Source: Viscum album (taxonomy: Eukaryota; Streptophyta; Magnoliopsida; Santalales; Viscaceae). From it: a stretch of 64,000 bases of DNA. Positions 33,409 through 46,574 of this stretch are shown here, in pieces. The notes under the pieces were generated by a model. It searched no databases, was not told the DNA's origin, and saw only the letters and a program-made list of their open reading frames with translations. Position 1 is the stretch's first letter. Each line of letters starts with the position of its first letter. The translations under genes were made by a program, and so were the position numbers. The stretch is taken from contig OY728159.1 of the NCBI GenBank assembly GCA_963277665.1, positions 1,018,057,343 through 1,018,121,342 on the forward strand, in the 5' to 3' direction.

Positions 33409-36400
33409 TAAAGATTCAAAAACAAAATATTACACAAATAATACAACAATTCCATTATTTAAAAAAGATACTTCATAAATAGGTTAACAACTAGAGCACC
33501 TAAATGTTTATTTTCATGGGGATTATCAACATTAACAACTTATTTTAAAAGACATGAGATAATTGAAATATAACCTCACTCATCTAGACCTATTTTATAT
33601 AAATCAACCATGATATAATCATCTTCATAAACATGGTAATATAAATATTAGAAAGGGATGTGCTTAGATTATATAAAATGAAAACATTAGTCATAATGTA
33701 TCAAATCACAAACATAAAGAAGAACATGACGAGTAGATAAATATCTTATTAAAAGATTATGTGGCCAAATATTAGAATAAAAAAACATGGTAGGGAAACA
33801 TAATGTCAAAAAATATCATTAATGAAAAATTTATTACTAGGCTAAAAATACATACCTATAATCATAAAACATGAGAGTATAGAATAAGAGTGAAGAATAT
33901 TTTAAAAATAAAGAGTAACATGAAAACATGGAATATAATGAAAATAAAAAGCATCTTATAACATTTCAATACCTTGATAAAAAATGGAAATGTGGAACCA
34001 CAATAATAATATGAAAACTTATGTGATCAATTTCATTATGACTGTGTTATGTCAAAAATCGCTTTGTGCAGACCAGAAAAAGTTAGCAAAATAATTATGC
34101 CCAATCCTTTGTGAACATACTATTTATAGCTACACATAAACAACTGATGATATATCAACTTAAACTAATGAATTAAATGGTGATATAATACACCATCCAC
34201 CAAAATGATTACATATGTGTTCCACTTATAATTGATCATCATTATATATTTAATAACCCATGGAAATAAAAAATAGGTTCCTTAAATATTTCAAAATAGT
34301 CACATAACATGAACATAAGAAATCATAGGATATCAAAAATCACATTTCCCAAAATCAATCATATCACAATAAAGTGTTGATGGTGTTTAAAATATCTCTT
34401 TATGAGAGATAAACGTATGAGTAAAATAGTTATAAAAATTCAAATGTTTTCACAAAATATAATAAACATTGCTATAAATTATGATGTCAAAATTAAATAA
34501 AAAAAATATTTAGAATATAATTAGAATAATCTTAAAAAACTATTTCAAATAATCATAAATAAATTAACCTTATAAGGAAATATAAATCAAAAAAATAAAT
34601 TTACTGTGGTAAATTATAAGGATAAATGACTTTATTAAGATTTTTAGGTCATTCTAAAAAACGCACTTCAGATAATTCATTTAAATAATTTAATTTCATT
34701 TAATAGTAAAAGGAAAATATAATAAATTTAAAATAAAAGAATATTGTAATTTCATTAATGAAAATGGTTTTGATAGTAAAATCTAATACAATGAAGGGAA
34801 GATCTATTGGTATGAGTGAGAGACATTATTATAGAAATTACACCTTTATAATAGAATTTTTTTTATCAAAAAAGTGGTCACTGGTAATGATAATTAATTT
34901 TCCTAGATATTGATTGGATATAAAATATACAATAGTAGAGTGACATTACCAAATAAATATTTAAATATATTTTCATGTAATATGACTATGACCCAATGTA
35001 TCAAAAATTTAGTTGATGAAGCCCTTATCATGAATTCATACTTAGATGACCGCACTATAACATTTTGTGTACAAAATGTAACTATCATAATCACATATTC
35101 CATAAACTAATTTTTATTTATATCCTTTTATAAAAACCTATTTATAATTATTTTAAATTTTTATATTAGGTATTTTTTATCTATTTACAATATCCTATGT
35201 GAGTATTTTTTATCATTTTGAACATGTTTTATGATAGAGGTGTTATTATTCATTATTCTATAAATAATCATCATTTAAAGATCATAAAATGTAATGGAAT
35301 TTATGTTTTATAATTATTTATAATGTTATAACTTCATTATATTAGAGCTTTGGTTATGTTCATTAGATATGAAATCTGCAATGAACATGTTTCTGTGTTT
35401 TTAATGAAAGAATGTTTTCATATTAATTAATGATTTTAATATTATATCTACCATTACAAAAATAAAATTAAATATTTATTTAATTATTTATATAATATAT
35501 TATTATTAATTAATTTCATATATCATTCCATGATGCAATTTTATATCATTGTTAATGTAGGTGGATAGACATACCCAAACCAGAACCAATATTAATTACT
35601 AGATGAGTATGATTATGAAAATTGTTTATTTTGGAATAATATCATTATATAAGATGAATAATGATGTTATTTAGATATCTATAATGTTATGAAACTTATT
35701 TTATGATATTTGAATAAATAACAATGAAACATGATGCAAAAAAGAGATACATTACTTTATTGATGGGATAATCCACACACACATGAATGACATTTTATTT
35801 TTTCATAATCGAAAAAGGGGAAATGTTGTAAATAATTATTATTAGTAAATATTAAATTAATTATCAAAAACTGATTTCTTTATATAATAATGAGAAAATT
35901 ATATTTGGGAGAGTAATAATGAAATGAAATGATGATGGGGAAAAATTTGTACTCATGTTTAGAACATAGGCTTTCCCTAGAAGGAATCCTTGAAAATTGA
36001 ATTTATGGGACAATATCCCATGAATAGAGGAAAAATAATAAACAATGGTATTTTAGGTGATTGATAATGGTATATTTTTTGTAGGAAGCATAATTTTTAT
36101 GGTGGTCTTGAAGTGGTTGTGGGAGGCCCCATTAATAAATGATGAAAATGACATTTCAGTAAATATTTCAACATTATATTTATATAGAACATGTTTCAGA
36201 AGTCAAGAAGACTAGAAAATGTATAATAATAGATTGGGGGATGTGAAAAGGTCGATAATCCTAAAACCATAAAATTTTACACATGTTTTAATATTATTTT
36301 CATGTCCATTACTCTTAGGATTTTCTCTTTTACAATTTTTGGATTTGTCATTGTATCAAATTTTAAATTAAGAAAATAAATTTTATTCACTAAAATAAAA

Positions 36401-37337
36401 TATAAAATTTCCAAAATTTTTAAATACATATTAAATTATTAAATAAATTTTACTAGATAAGTATTCTATGTGTAATAAAAATATTTTTTAACATTAGTGC
36501 ATGTAATGCATCAAAACCCCTTTTTCTAGAAGTGTGTTTTTACTCTTGGAATTTTTCTGTTTGATAAAATTAACAATATCATTGATTTAAATTGTTCAAA
36601 TTTTTTGATTATATAACATATAAAATTAACTTTTATTTAAAATAATCCCAAATGTTTATTTTACCAAAATAAAATTTATTTAAAGGAAAATACCAAAAAG
36701 AGTTTCTTTTATTTAAAAATATAATTTAAAAAAAAAATTCTAATTATATGTTTTCTTAATTCACAATGTAATTTAAAAATGTATAGGTAAAATATATAGT
36801 TATATATTTTATCAAGAAAAATATTTTATTTTCTTATAGTTATATGTACTTCATTATAGAGTCATAAACACAATGCCTTTAGTAAAAACCATATTTTTCA
36901 CTATTTTTTAAAAATAAATTATTTTAGAAAAATATAAAAAATAATATTAAGATAATTTTTACATACTAAATTATAAAATGATATTAATTTTTTTATAATT
37001 TAAATTCAAATTTTGTTTAATTTATTATTTTATTTTTAAATAAAAAATATAAAAAACTGCTTTTATAATAAAATATCATTTTCAACATTAAGTGTTCATG
37101 ATAGTATTCCAAATTAATTTTTAATTTATTTAATGTAAATAACTTTTGAAATATATTTTTTAATCATATTTTATTATAATAATCATTAAAAATAAGTATA
37201 TTTAATTTATTAACAGGTTAAATTTTTTTTTGAGAAAATATAATCATTTTTAAATATTAAATCATACAAATTAATAATCATTTAATTATAATAAATTTTA
37301 ATTGGTTAATGTATTTTTATCTAAAAGGGGTTGTATT
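33409..37337 (-). mobile_element. Possible decayed LTR of element D and unassigned AT-rich DNA
   Basis: By position, the 5' LTR of D should begin just right of its PBS. The right limit is suggested by GGGGTTGTATTC at about 37328, which stands where GGTGTTACATTC stands at 28568 before the same leader sequence. Similarity of the interior to the LTRs of element B was not convincing by eye. No coding domain was seen in these 3.9 kb, which include very AT-rich tracts at 34.4-34.8 kb and 36.4-37.3 kb. Confidence 0.3.
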
Positions 37338-38400
37338 CATCATATCCTATTCAACCTTTTAAATTAAATTGTATCTTCACAATTTTCATTATCACTTAAT
37401 AAAAACAATACTTAATGGTATCTAAAGGTAATCTTTTTTCATGTTATAGAATTTATGAGATACATAAGTTTCTATATCAGGGAATATTATAGTACATATT
37501 TTTCCCTCATAATTGTAATATATAAATATTCTCAACCATTTATTCCAATTATACTTCAATACCTATGTCTTGTGATTTTTAAGAGACATAATATCCATAT
37601 ATTCATTTTCAAGATCATTTATTCAACCAAATATTAAAACCAAAATGATTATGATAATATCTATTAAAATCAAATTAAATTATCATATTAATTTGAAATT
37701 TAAATCCAATGAATTAATCTCCAATAGTACATTTATTTCGTCATATGGTACTTATATTTCAATGGTGTACCCGTTTGTTCATCCTATAACTCTCTTGGTT
37801 TAACCTAGGTTACATCAGGTTTTCTTATCTCCTGCTTCTTAACCTAATCCCTTATTGTAATTAGGAAAAAATCCTTCAACATAGCTTATAAATATAATGT
37901 GATTAACCAAATAATATCCCCCAAGTTTTTCTATAAAAGTGTGTAGTTATAGGCCCACTCATCTTATATTAAGCTAATGTTTTAGTTAATATCAATGAAG
38001 TATTTTTTTAGAGTGATTACACCTTGGTGAATTTGTGCTACAACCACATCTACTATCTATTGTTGTGTGTGAAAAAAGTTATCCAATGTTGTATTTAGTT
38101 ATCATATAAAATATTCACATGTTATAGTTATAATATCTGGAATTAAAAAGGGAGTGAATTCATAAAAAGAAGATTGGTGAGTCACCCCGTAATATGGTCA
38201 ATATTTCTGGGGTAACTACAAATAAAATCAATGTTGTCTATCTTAGTATCTAGATTATTTAAATATATATATGTAAAAAATTTAATTCCATCAACTACAA
38301 TATTTATATGATCTCGATCATATTTTAATAAAAATGTCAGTGCATAAACATATATGAAAAAAGAGTGTGAGGTATACCACAATTTTAATCAATTGATACA
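37338..38400 (-). mobile_element. Leader remnant E, related to D and B
   Basis: It carries the same ordered blocks as D (see 28577 and 33142) without the G insertion, so it serves as the uninterrupted reference for that insertion. A PBS-like TTTTGTATCAATT on the minus strand occurs at about 38392, but the match is poor. Homology with D fades after about 38150. No coding region is seen. D and E may be two copies of one family, or one element plus a recombinant internal fragment. Confidence 0.45.
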
Positions 38401-39200
38401 AAATTTTAATGATAATTTAGTGATACCAATTTTTTTTTAATAATAATCCTTTTATTTATAGGTATTTTAAATTATCATTTGATGTAAACCAGCCTTTAAG
38501 TTATCATCATAAATTAATATTACTTTTATTACCTCTTAACACAAATAAAATTATCATCTTCGGTGCATGGAAAACACTTCTAAGTTAAAATACATTTCTT
38601 CTCTAAATTTATTTAGTATCTTGATGTTTAATCATATTACACCTCATTGTTAATGTGAAAAAAATGGTAAGTATTTCCCCATGAATATAACTACTTCTCT
38701 ATTAGGTTATATCTCAAAATTTTATGGACTTTCACTACTTATTAAGGTTTTACACCATTAATATGATTATTAAAATGGATTTGTACCATTCAGAAACATT
38801 AGATATGGTTTTGGAAAAATTTTGTACTCCAAATATGGATTGGGTCCATTTATTCTCAATCATTCTTTCTTGGATCATCATATTCATATTTTATAGTTTA
38901 TAGTAGTATCTTAATATAATATACTTATAATGTTTTTCCTTAAAAACAATTTTATTTCTTAACCAATGTATGCATCGATGGATTTAATGAATTAGTTTCT
39001 TCAATCCATCAAACCACTAGTTTTTTGAACCATTGATACATTTATAATTTTTTATTCCACATGTTTGAATATATTTATGATTATATATCCATAATGGATT
39101 CTTCCAATGCCACTTATTTTAGTTTTATATACTCTCAATATAATCAATTGAACTAAAAAATAGTTAGTTTCTTTTCTTACAATCATCTCTTTTTAATGAA
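38401..39200. other. Unassigned AT-rich interval
   Basis: Nothing recognisable was seen on either strand. Small frames are short and AT-driven. It lies between the leader-like remnant E and the zinc-knuckle remnant and could belong to either. Confidence 0.5.
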
Positions 39201-39834
39201 CATAGAGTGTATATGGATCATATCTCCCCCTTAATCCTACATTGATAAACGTTATATTCACATCTTGGAGAGAAGTACCTCTAATTTCCTCAGAGTTAGG
39301 TAATTTTGTTATCTATTTAGAACCTAACCTTTTCTTAAAAATTTCTTGAAATAATTCTTAATAGTATTTTCATTCATTGAAACCACTAATGAACTTTTCT
39401 TCACGAGCCTTTAATATCTCATTATTCTTCTCCCTTGAATTTATATATATTCCATGTTTGGAAAATATTTCAATGATTCTAGTTGTTCAATAATCCTTTC
39501 TTTTAATAATAATAAATCCTACAAAAGTATTAGAAGTATCTTCATGTTCTAACTTTTTAATATTATAAAAATATGTCTTTATCCTTACAACCTCATTATT
39601 ATCCAAGAGGATATATTTGATATTTTTTTTAGTTTTCTTGAATTGTTTTTTTTAATTTCATGAAAGTTATTTTACCATAAAATCATTCAATGTCTAACAC
39701 TCTTCACCTTGATATTCAGTCATATACTCCCACAAAAAACGGAATTTATTCTTTAATGTAACATATTATGTTTCCATATAATATTCATTTATAAATATTA
39801 CCAACGTAGTGTTCATACTCATCATACTTACTCT

Positions 39835-40068
39835 TCATCTCATATTATAATACTTGGAAATATATCCTTCATTGCTACATTCATAACATCTTCTACTATA
39901 ATGATGATAAATTTGTTTTCCCATCCTTGGATTCCTAACCATAAAATCTTTTATACCCTTATTAATCATGTGAAATTGTTTTCCCAAAAAGAAACAAATC
40001 CATACCACAGTTTCAATTGAATTCCATTGACTGCACATAACCATTTTTATTATATGTATTTGTTTCAC
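39835..40068 (-). pseudogene. Zinc-knuckle fragment of an unidentified retroelement
   Basis: A 77-residue minus-strand frame ends in RRCYECSNEGYISKYYNMR. This keeps the CX2C start of a CX2CX4HX4C knuckle, with Tyr where His and the last Cys would be (single-base steps from CAT to TAT and TGT to TAT). Basic residues precede it, as in retroelement Gag or coat proteins. Downstream on the minus strand (39.4-39.2 kb) a frame reads EEIRGTSLQDVNITFINVGL, which was not recognised. It could come from a copia- or gypsy-like Gag or from an endogenous pararetrovirus; the fragment does not decide. Confidence 0.5.
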
Positions 40069-40960
40069 AAACCTAATACATCACTATTAGAAAGATAATA
40101 ATCAAATGAATATAAATTATACCTTAATTCTTATAGAATTAAAGATATTTTTCTTCTTTACCTTGAATAGCTTAAAATCATCCCAATAGAATATCCACAA
40201 AAAAATACTTAATGAAAATTCATCACACAATATAAACATAAATGTTTATACTTATTTCTTTGAATCCCCTTATTTTATTCAAAGACAGTCTTCTCTCCCT
40301 GAATTTATTTATTTTTGTTTATCATTATAGAATTTCACAATAAAATTCTTATAGTTCATTGTAGGATTCTTGATTTCAATGGATAATAATGTATCAAACC
40401 CCAAACATGAACATCCCATAAATGTTAATATTTGGGATTCATGACAATCCAAAAGCATTATTGATAACTTTCAGAATTTATAATATTTTTTTTATTCTCC
40501 ATAAGTGAGTCATTAAAAACTTTCATCTTAACCTCTATTTGAAATAACATCAAATTTTTTAAACCTCTTTCATTTAAAAATAATATTAATTTTTAATCAG
40601 ATTCCCTTTTTAGTATACTTACATGATTTTGGATTCCTTTCCGTACTGATTCAAAATAATTTTCTAGTTTATTAATTCTTCTCCACTGTAAATTTAACTA
40701 TTCATTCTTGATAGTTATTCATAATTATAACTCTCTTTTCATTGATTTTTGTTTTTATTCAATAGTTTTAATTTAAAATTAATTTCTAAGTCCCTCTTCT
40801 CAACTGTTAAGTAATCCTGGAAACATATTTATTAAATATTACTTATCAATGGTATCCTTAAAATTCATTCCTATAGTATTATTGGGTTTTATAAATAGTT
40901 TTTAGAGAGATTCAATAATTTTATAAAGCACTTCCTCACTTACTAGTGTTAAAAACATGA

Positions 40961-41347
40961 TCACATATTAATTATTGGGAATATAATCATATATACAGGA
41001 AATATGTTTAATGGATAATTCCTATAAAATATTTTACTTTTAGATAAATCATCATCTAATGATCCTTTATAAATATTATTTCCAAACACAAAAAATAATT
41101 CTACAAGGGACATAATTCTCTCATTTTGTTCTTCAATAGAATCACTGAGATTTTCAATCTCATTTTTATATTCTTCTAATTTTTTGTTCAAATAAAACAT
41201 TGATTTTTATTCTTCATTAATTAAACCAAAATATTCAGAAAAATGATCAAGATGGGTAATTTTGGATTCTTGTTTTTCAATAAAATCACTATTCTCTCTC
41301 TAGATCATTATTTATTCAATTACTTTTTCATTTAATACTTTGTTCAT
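40961..41347 (-). pseudogene. Coiled-coil fragment upstream of the zinc knuckle
   Basis: The minus strand carries an open frame of 79 residues (40961-41200) beginning MFYLNKKLEEYKNEIENLSD, with a strong heptad-like pattern of charged and Leu/Ile residues. A further coil-like stretch upstream (EKQESKITHLDHFSEYFGL) is separated from it by a stop. It lies between a PBS-like site (41586-41600) and the zinc knuckle, on the same strand, so it probably belongs to the same remnant. No family was assigned. Confidence 0.4.
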
Positions 41348-41585
41348 TATGAAAAACCCACAAAATCTACTACAAAATCAGCAAATCCCATTATTTCATT
41401 CTCATATTAAACTAATTTCCTCCCCTTTTAAGTTATAATAATAATAATAAAATTCACCAGTATATCTTCAAGGATAAATTATGAAATAGAAAAAAATCAT
41501 CAAATATAGATATATAATTTTCTCAAGTTGAAATAATTTAGGATAAATCCAAAACAGAAACTATTGGACTTTAATCCACTTATTA

Positions 41586-41600
41586 GAGCTTGATATACCA
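41586..41600 (-). other. Possible primer binding site of the zinc-knuckle remnant
   Basis: The minus strand reads TGGTATATCAAGCTC, resembling TGGTATCAGAGCTC with an extra TA-type insertion and one substitution. Its position upstream of the coiled-coil and zinc-knuckle fragments on the same strand gives modest support. An adjoining LTR was not recognised. Confidence 0.3.
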
Positions 41601-42500
41601 TAAAATAGGGGTTGAATTAGGGAGTTTAAAAACATAAAAATTTGGCCGTATTCTTTTCCATTTGGATATTGTTTTTTAGAAGGGATGATATTAAAACTTT
41701 AATTACTTATGTATATATGAAATTCATCTACATAAAATATCATGAATATGTGTAGAATGTAAATCATAAAAGGAGGCATTGGTTTTAACTCGTTCTGTAG
41801 CATAGTTCTACATCAAATGAACATACACCTAGAATTTTTCTAGTGTACCAAAATCTTTTATAACTCACTATTTCTGTAGACACAACAATTTAGGTAAGGT
41901 AAATCCTCACCAAGGCTTTCTACTTGTGCATATTTAAGGGAAAACTCACTAAAACTCACGATTCAATAACTATTGATTAGTTTAGGTAACATCTCTCTAC
42001 ATCCCATGGGTTACTCCTATTATCCTTATTTTCTCAATATTCTAGAAGACAACAATTTATTGAATTTTAGGCCTCTTCTCTGTTTATCAATATCAAGGAC
42101 CCTCCACATTTATCATACATAAACTATATCACAATTCTAGATAACGATGTTATAATTAATTTCAACTGATGATTTTATTTTCAACGTATTGTATATATAA
42201 CTCTTTATGATATTTGTTGAGACATTAATCTTTAATCAAATTACAAATTGAAACAATAAATATTTTTCCTATATAATAATTCTAGAAATGAAATTATCTT
42301 TAATGTATTCATACCAACATCATAAAACCATTTTCATTCATGATAATGAATAAATCTAACTTATATTCTCTAAAATAGTTTAGATATTATCAATAAACCA
42401 CTAATATTCCCTTTACATCCCCTTTTTTCATAATATAGGTTACACAAAATTGTCTCCCAATTCATGCCCCAATGGAATTTATTAAAATCAAGGGTTACAG
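41601..42500. other. Unassigned AT-rich interval
   Basis: No domain, repeat or paired copy was recognised. If 41586-41600 is a PBS, this could be a decayed LTR or leader, but no TG...CA edge is clear. Confidence 0.4.
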
Positions 42501-42539
42501 TACAATAACAAGGTGTAAATAGCTGACACCAACTGGGGG

Positions 42540-42887
42540 TTGAGGGGAATACAAACTGAGTTTGTCAAGAAAAACAATCAAAATCTCAGATTGCATGAGA
42601 CAAGTCTGGGAAGACATGTTATTGATCTGTCAAAGACATCTACCAAGAAGGGTAGTGGTAGCACAACCCCAAAAGCAGCAAAAAAACAGTTATTTCAAAC
42701 ATCAGTGGTCACCAACATTGAACCATCTTTCCCTAAGGCTAAGAAACTAAGAAAACTACAAGATTCTGAAGGGGAGAAGTCGGAGGAAATAAAGAATGAT
42801 AAAAAATGTCCCCTTCTCGATTTATATCATCAAGATCAGGGAACCTCAAGGCCAAACGAAAAGTATAACAAACTTTTAGAAAACTAG
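42540..42887 (+). CDS. Lys/Ser-rich 115-residue open frame of unknown origin
   Basis: A plus-strand frame starting MRGIQTEF with Lys/Ser-rich content (STKKGSGSTTPKAAKKQ; KKLRKLQDSEGEKSEEIKND). It resembles disordered basic tails of LINE ORF1 or of nuclear proteins, but no domain is recognised. It runs opposite to the DUF4283 region, so it may be an inverted part of the same LINE or an unrelated fragment. No promoter or stop context suggests a working gene. Confidence 0.25.
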   Translation: MRGIQTEFVKKNNQNLRLHETSLGRHVIDLSKTSTKKGSGSTTPKAAKKQLFQTSVVTNIEPSFPKAKKLRKLQDSEGEKSEEIKNDKKCPLLDLYHQDQGTSRPNEKYNKLLEN

Positions 42888-43171
42888 AGAAACAAATCAA
42901 TATTATTCTAAGAAAAAAAAGATAAATTTCTGATCAAAGTTGAGGTGAGAAGAATCAGAAAACATTTCTTAGAGGAACATGAACAAGTAGATAGGCATGC
43001 ATGAAGCTTCCAACTACCACTCTAGGAACAAAAAACATGCCAACCAGACAATCCAAGTCCTAAATATCAACCATCCTTCACACTTGTAGAACCATGATCA
43101 TCAGTGTAAGCCTTAGACCAATAAGGTAAAAGGACCTTCAAGGACAAACAACCCCCATCCCAAGAGAAACA

Positions 43172-43651
43172 TCACAAGTCACCAGCCTCAAGCATCAAAC
43201 CAAGTAAATCATAAGGAAAATAATTTCCGTTGAATTTCCTCAAAATAAAATCAGGATGTTGCTTATGTTCCTCCATCATATTCATGTACATTCTCTTTCT
43301 GATTTGTAGGTAGGTATCCACAAGGATTTTTCCATTCCTGTATCTTTTAAAAACTCTTTCATCCTGCTCCTCCATCCAAGCTTCCAATTTATCACTCACA
43401 TCCTCATTATACCGATATTAATCCCTCACTATAGGGTCATCATCTTCAATTTTTGTAGTATCATTTAAGTTTCCTTCATCAGGATATGTTGGGAGTTGTT
43501 CTATAACCACCAGCTGTGGTGGAATAATGGTTTGTTCTTTCCGAGATTCCTCAAGGGCTCTAGTTACAATTGTTCTCTCTAGGATAGAGTAATCCTTACG
43601 TCTCCGAGTCATTTTGGTACTCGGTGTAATGTAGTCATCCACATCAATCAT
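43172..43651 (-). pseudogene. Variable tail of the LINE ORF1 (two frames)
   Basis: Two minus-strand frames, 43418-43651 (begins MIDVDDYITPSTKMTRRRKD) and 43172-43399 (begins MSDKLEAWMEEQDERVFKRY), lie downstream of the DUF4283 region. They are hydrophilic and charged, with better codon balance than AT-driven frames elsewhere. No named domain was recognised. Same strand, order and base composition suggest they are the tail of the ORF1 protein broken by a frameshift; a separate gene fragment is possible. Confidence 0.35.
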
Positions 43652-44179
43652 TGTTTTTTACCTTTCTTTTCACTTTATTTAAAATAGGCTTCCTCAGTCA
43701 TATAGGCTTTCTCATAATCATCATGTGTGGATTCAAAATAATCTGAGTGGGAATTCCTATCCTCCTCATTCATGGATTGTGGTCCATCTGTGATGGAAAG
43801 TTTCTCAAGAATTCTAATGGGCACCTTATCCACATCAACAGGCTGAACATTTGGTGGGGGGGGGGGGTAGCCACAACTCTAGAAGATTCATTAATAGGGG
43901 GAATAGGGTCAATAACCTTATTACCAGAGTGTTCAGTAGGAGTATTCATCTGCCTGTGAACTCCTTTTCATCCCAGATTGAGTTGTATCTTGTAAGGGGA
44001 TGTGCATCCGCAAATCATTGAATAATTTCAAATTAAAAGGAAATAAATTCAATAGTTTGGGTTGTTTCAAAGACAACCTCTTGAAGATATCCATTATCAC
44101 CATTTTGTATCCAAATGTGGGATTTAAGGGACTATGAAATATCTATTTCTACACATATTCAAGCAACAGATGGTCGAGA

Positions 44180-44640
44180 AAGGATTATAGTTGTGGTGTC
44201 TAACTTGAGGGGTTGTAAAATCTGACTAGCAATAAAAAAAGTGCTTCTTGCTTAAATAAGTGAAGCGACAGACCAGGGAATCCTAACCAAATAGGGGAAA
44301 CTGGTGGCTCAAAATCTGTGCGGAAATCAGGGGACAATTTCAAGACCTTCGTAGACCATCCACCGAAGGACCATGAGCCTCTCATCCATAGCTGATAATA
44401 GTCATTTTCTGATAAGATATGAAAAATCACATGAAATTTTTTTTAAATACCCATATGATAGTTTGAAAAACTAAGAGATACCAATGTTTTTCTAAGAAAA
44501 AATAATGAAGTTCTGTGCTTGATGAACCTTCCAACAAGAGAAAAGCATGAATCTGAAGCCAAGAGCCTAACGTCTTCATTTGAGAATGATATCGCAAAAA
44601 GGTCCCTATGTCAAAATTTCTTCAGTTCGATGTGAGTTAA
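44180..44640 (-). pseudogene. LINE ORF1 with DUF4283 domain
   Basis: The minus-strand frame beginning MIFHILSENDYYQLWMRGSW continues through GGWSTKVLKLSPDF and PVSPIWLGFPGLSLHLF. These match the DUF4283 pattern: F-x-F-x-x-x-x-D-Y-x-x-x-L-x-x-G-P-W, then W-S-P-D-F, then P-V-W-V-x-L-P-G-L-P-x-H-L. Just past a stop near 44200, another frame reads LKLDTTTIILSRPSVA, the usual next block. DUF4283 proteins are thought to bind nucleic acid. Stops and frame changes show a pseudogene; the N-terminal part (44.45-44.64 kb) is broken. Confidence 0.65.
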
Positions 44641-44760
44641 GGGCTTTGAGTCTCCGCGAACATTCAACAATTTCTCACGCCCCACAACGATGTATGCAAA
44701 AGATCATTGTTCTGGGTTAGGGTTTTTCTATGGTGTGCCTAGAGGCGTGCCCTCCCGCGG

Positions 44761-46574
44761 TTCCATCATCACTTCCCATTTGTTTGTTTACAATTATAAT
44801 AAATCTAAAAAAATAATTAGTATATTCAAATTTAGAAAAATATTTCCATTTATAATTCTAATATGCAAACACAGACATTTTTTTGAATTACATCTTCTCC
44901 TCTTAGAACACACAGTTACTCTTCATCCTGTTTTATCTATATTCATCAACCCTCATTAAATATTCATAATAGATTCCTCTATATCTAATGAATTTAAATT
45001 TCAAATTAAAAATGCAAAAAAAAATCATCTTTAAACTTCATATTATTAAAATACATCCTTTTTATATTATTCAATGAGATCTATATCATTTTAATCCAAA
45101 TAGGATGTTATTAGATGTCCAAAAATCCATCAAACTCATTGTTTTTTCTGAATCATCATGTATTCTTAGATTTATCCACATGACCTAAATCATGGTGTGA
45201 CATCCTACTTAAGAGAATGACTGGTTCATTTCTTAAACAATCATCTGGTGAGTCATGGTGTAATATAAGGATTCACAACATGGTTTGATTTATGTCACTA
45301 AAATATCTATATACTTATGAACCATTACCATGTATCATTTCAATAGCAAGAAGTCATAGTGACATATATTCAATATTTTTTTTATGATTTCACATGAATT
45401 TGTGAGAAAATTATTAGATGATGTGATGAAGATCATGCAATCCTTCATCAAGGTCAATTTTAAAATCAATGATGCATCCATTTAAAAATAAATTCAAACC
45501 CAAAACATATTGTTCTGTGATATTTAATTAATGGTGTTTGTATCCTGAAATTCCCAAATTCACTAATTTCTTTGAAGTCTTATTCATGGAGTGAAAAACA
45601 TGTCAAAATGTTACACAAGTTCTTCGAATTAGGTAAATTAACAATCCACATGTTTGATATATAAAAATTATTTTATTTACCCCTACAAATGGGAAAGGGA
45701 CTTCACCATTTTTATAATTTGAGTTCCATTCACAGTGTGACACATGAGCTCATGACATGGTATGTTCCTGATACTCTATAATTATCATAGAATTATTTAT
45801 ATATATCTCAAATCTACTACACATGAAATTCACGACACACTAAAATTATAATATTAAAAAATAAATTACGATTATTCTATGTACTCAATGAATCCATGTA
45901 CTATATGAATCAATTAATTTTCAAAAAATAAATTTTATAATGTTTACATTCATAAATAATAATTATTCAATTTTTTTAACTATGATATTGAATTTTAGAA
46001 CCTATAACAATCATTAAAATACCTTTGATCAATAAACTTCTTCAATGATTTTTGATAAATCCAATATATAATTGACTTGTTATATCACCAAAACTCTTAT
46101 CGTAAATTATACTATATGATTAAGATAAATGAAAAAAAATAAATGGGTTATTTATTCTAATTTGTATCCATAGGATAATAAATCACCTAATGTTTTGGAA
46201 AGATCATCCTTATGATTGTGGTATGTAACTACCTATTAGTGGTAAATGTTGAAGGAGAAGAGATTAATACTCAAGAGAATTAGTTGAAATCATGGAAGAG
46301 ATGGAACAATATTCCATTGATTTCCTCCTCTTTATATATTTAATGTGGATAATCATTGAGCCTTCTATGTATTCATGTGAACAATTCATAATTTTTGGGC
46401 AATGAAACTATGAGAAACTCTTGGTAACATATAATATAAAGTGTTTAAAATATGAAATATTTTTTAATTATCACAAACATTTCTTCATATGAAACTTATA
46501 TTTTTATAAATAGGTATATTTATATGATTCTTGATCATTAAGCTATAACAAATTTTAAACAATCATTTGGCTAC
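44761..46574. other. Unassigned AT-rich interval
   Basis: No coding domain was recognised. TGTGACATCCT at about 45198 resembles an LTR start (compare TGTGACATCCTGGCC at 2401), but no partner copy or PBS was found. The interval ends at the left LTR of element B. Confidence 0.4.

Larger units (their letters stand above)
42500..44760 (-). mobile_element. LINE (L1-type) ORF1 region, fragment
   Basis: A block less AT-rich than its neighbours, with a DUF4283-type ORF1 domain (44200-44430), downstream acidic and proline-rich frames (43172-43651) and a poly-G tract (43856-43867). Plant L1-type LINEs and some LINE-derived genes have DUF4283 followed by a knuckle and a variable tail. No endonuclease or RT of ORF2 was found downstream on the minus strand, nor a terminal A tail. 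A truncated or rearranged copy is therefore most likely. Confidence 0.55.

Noticed and set aside
34903..35110. Two 66-residue frames on opposite strands over the same bases
   Set aside because: Mutual shadows in AT-rich DNA with no domain and no supporting context.
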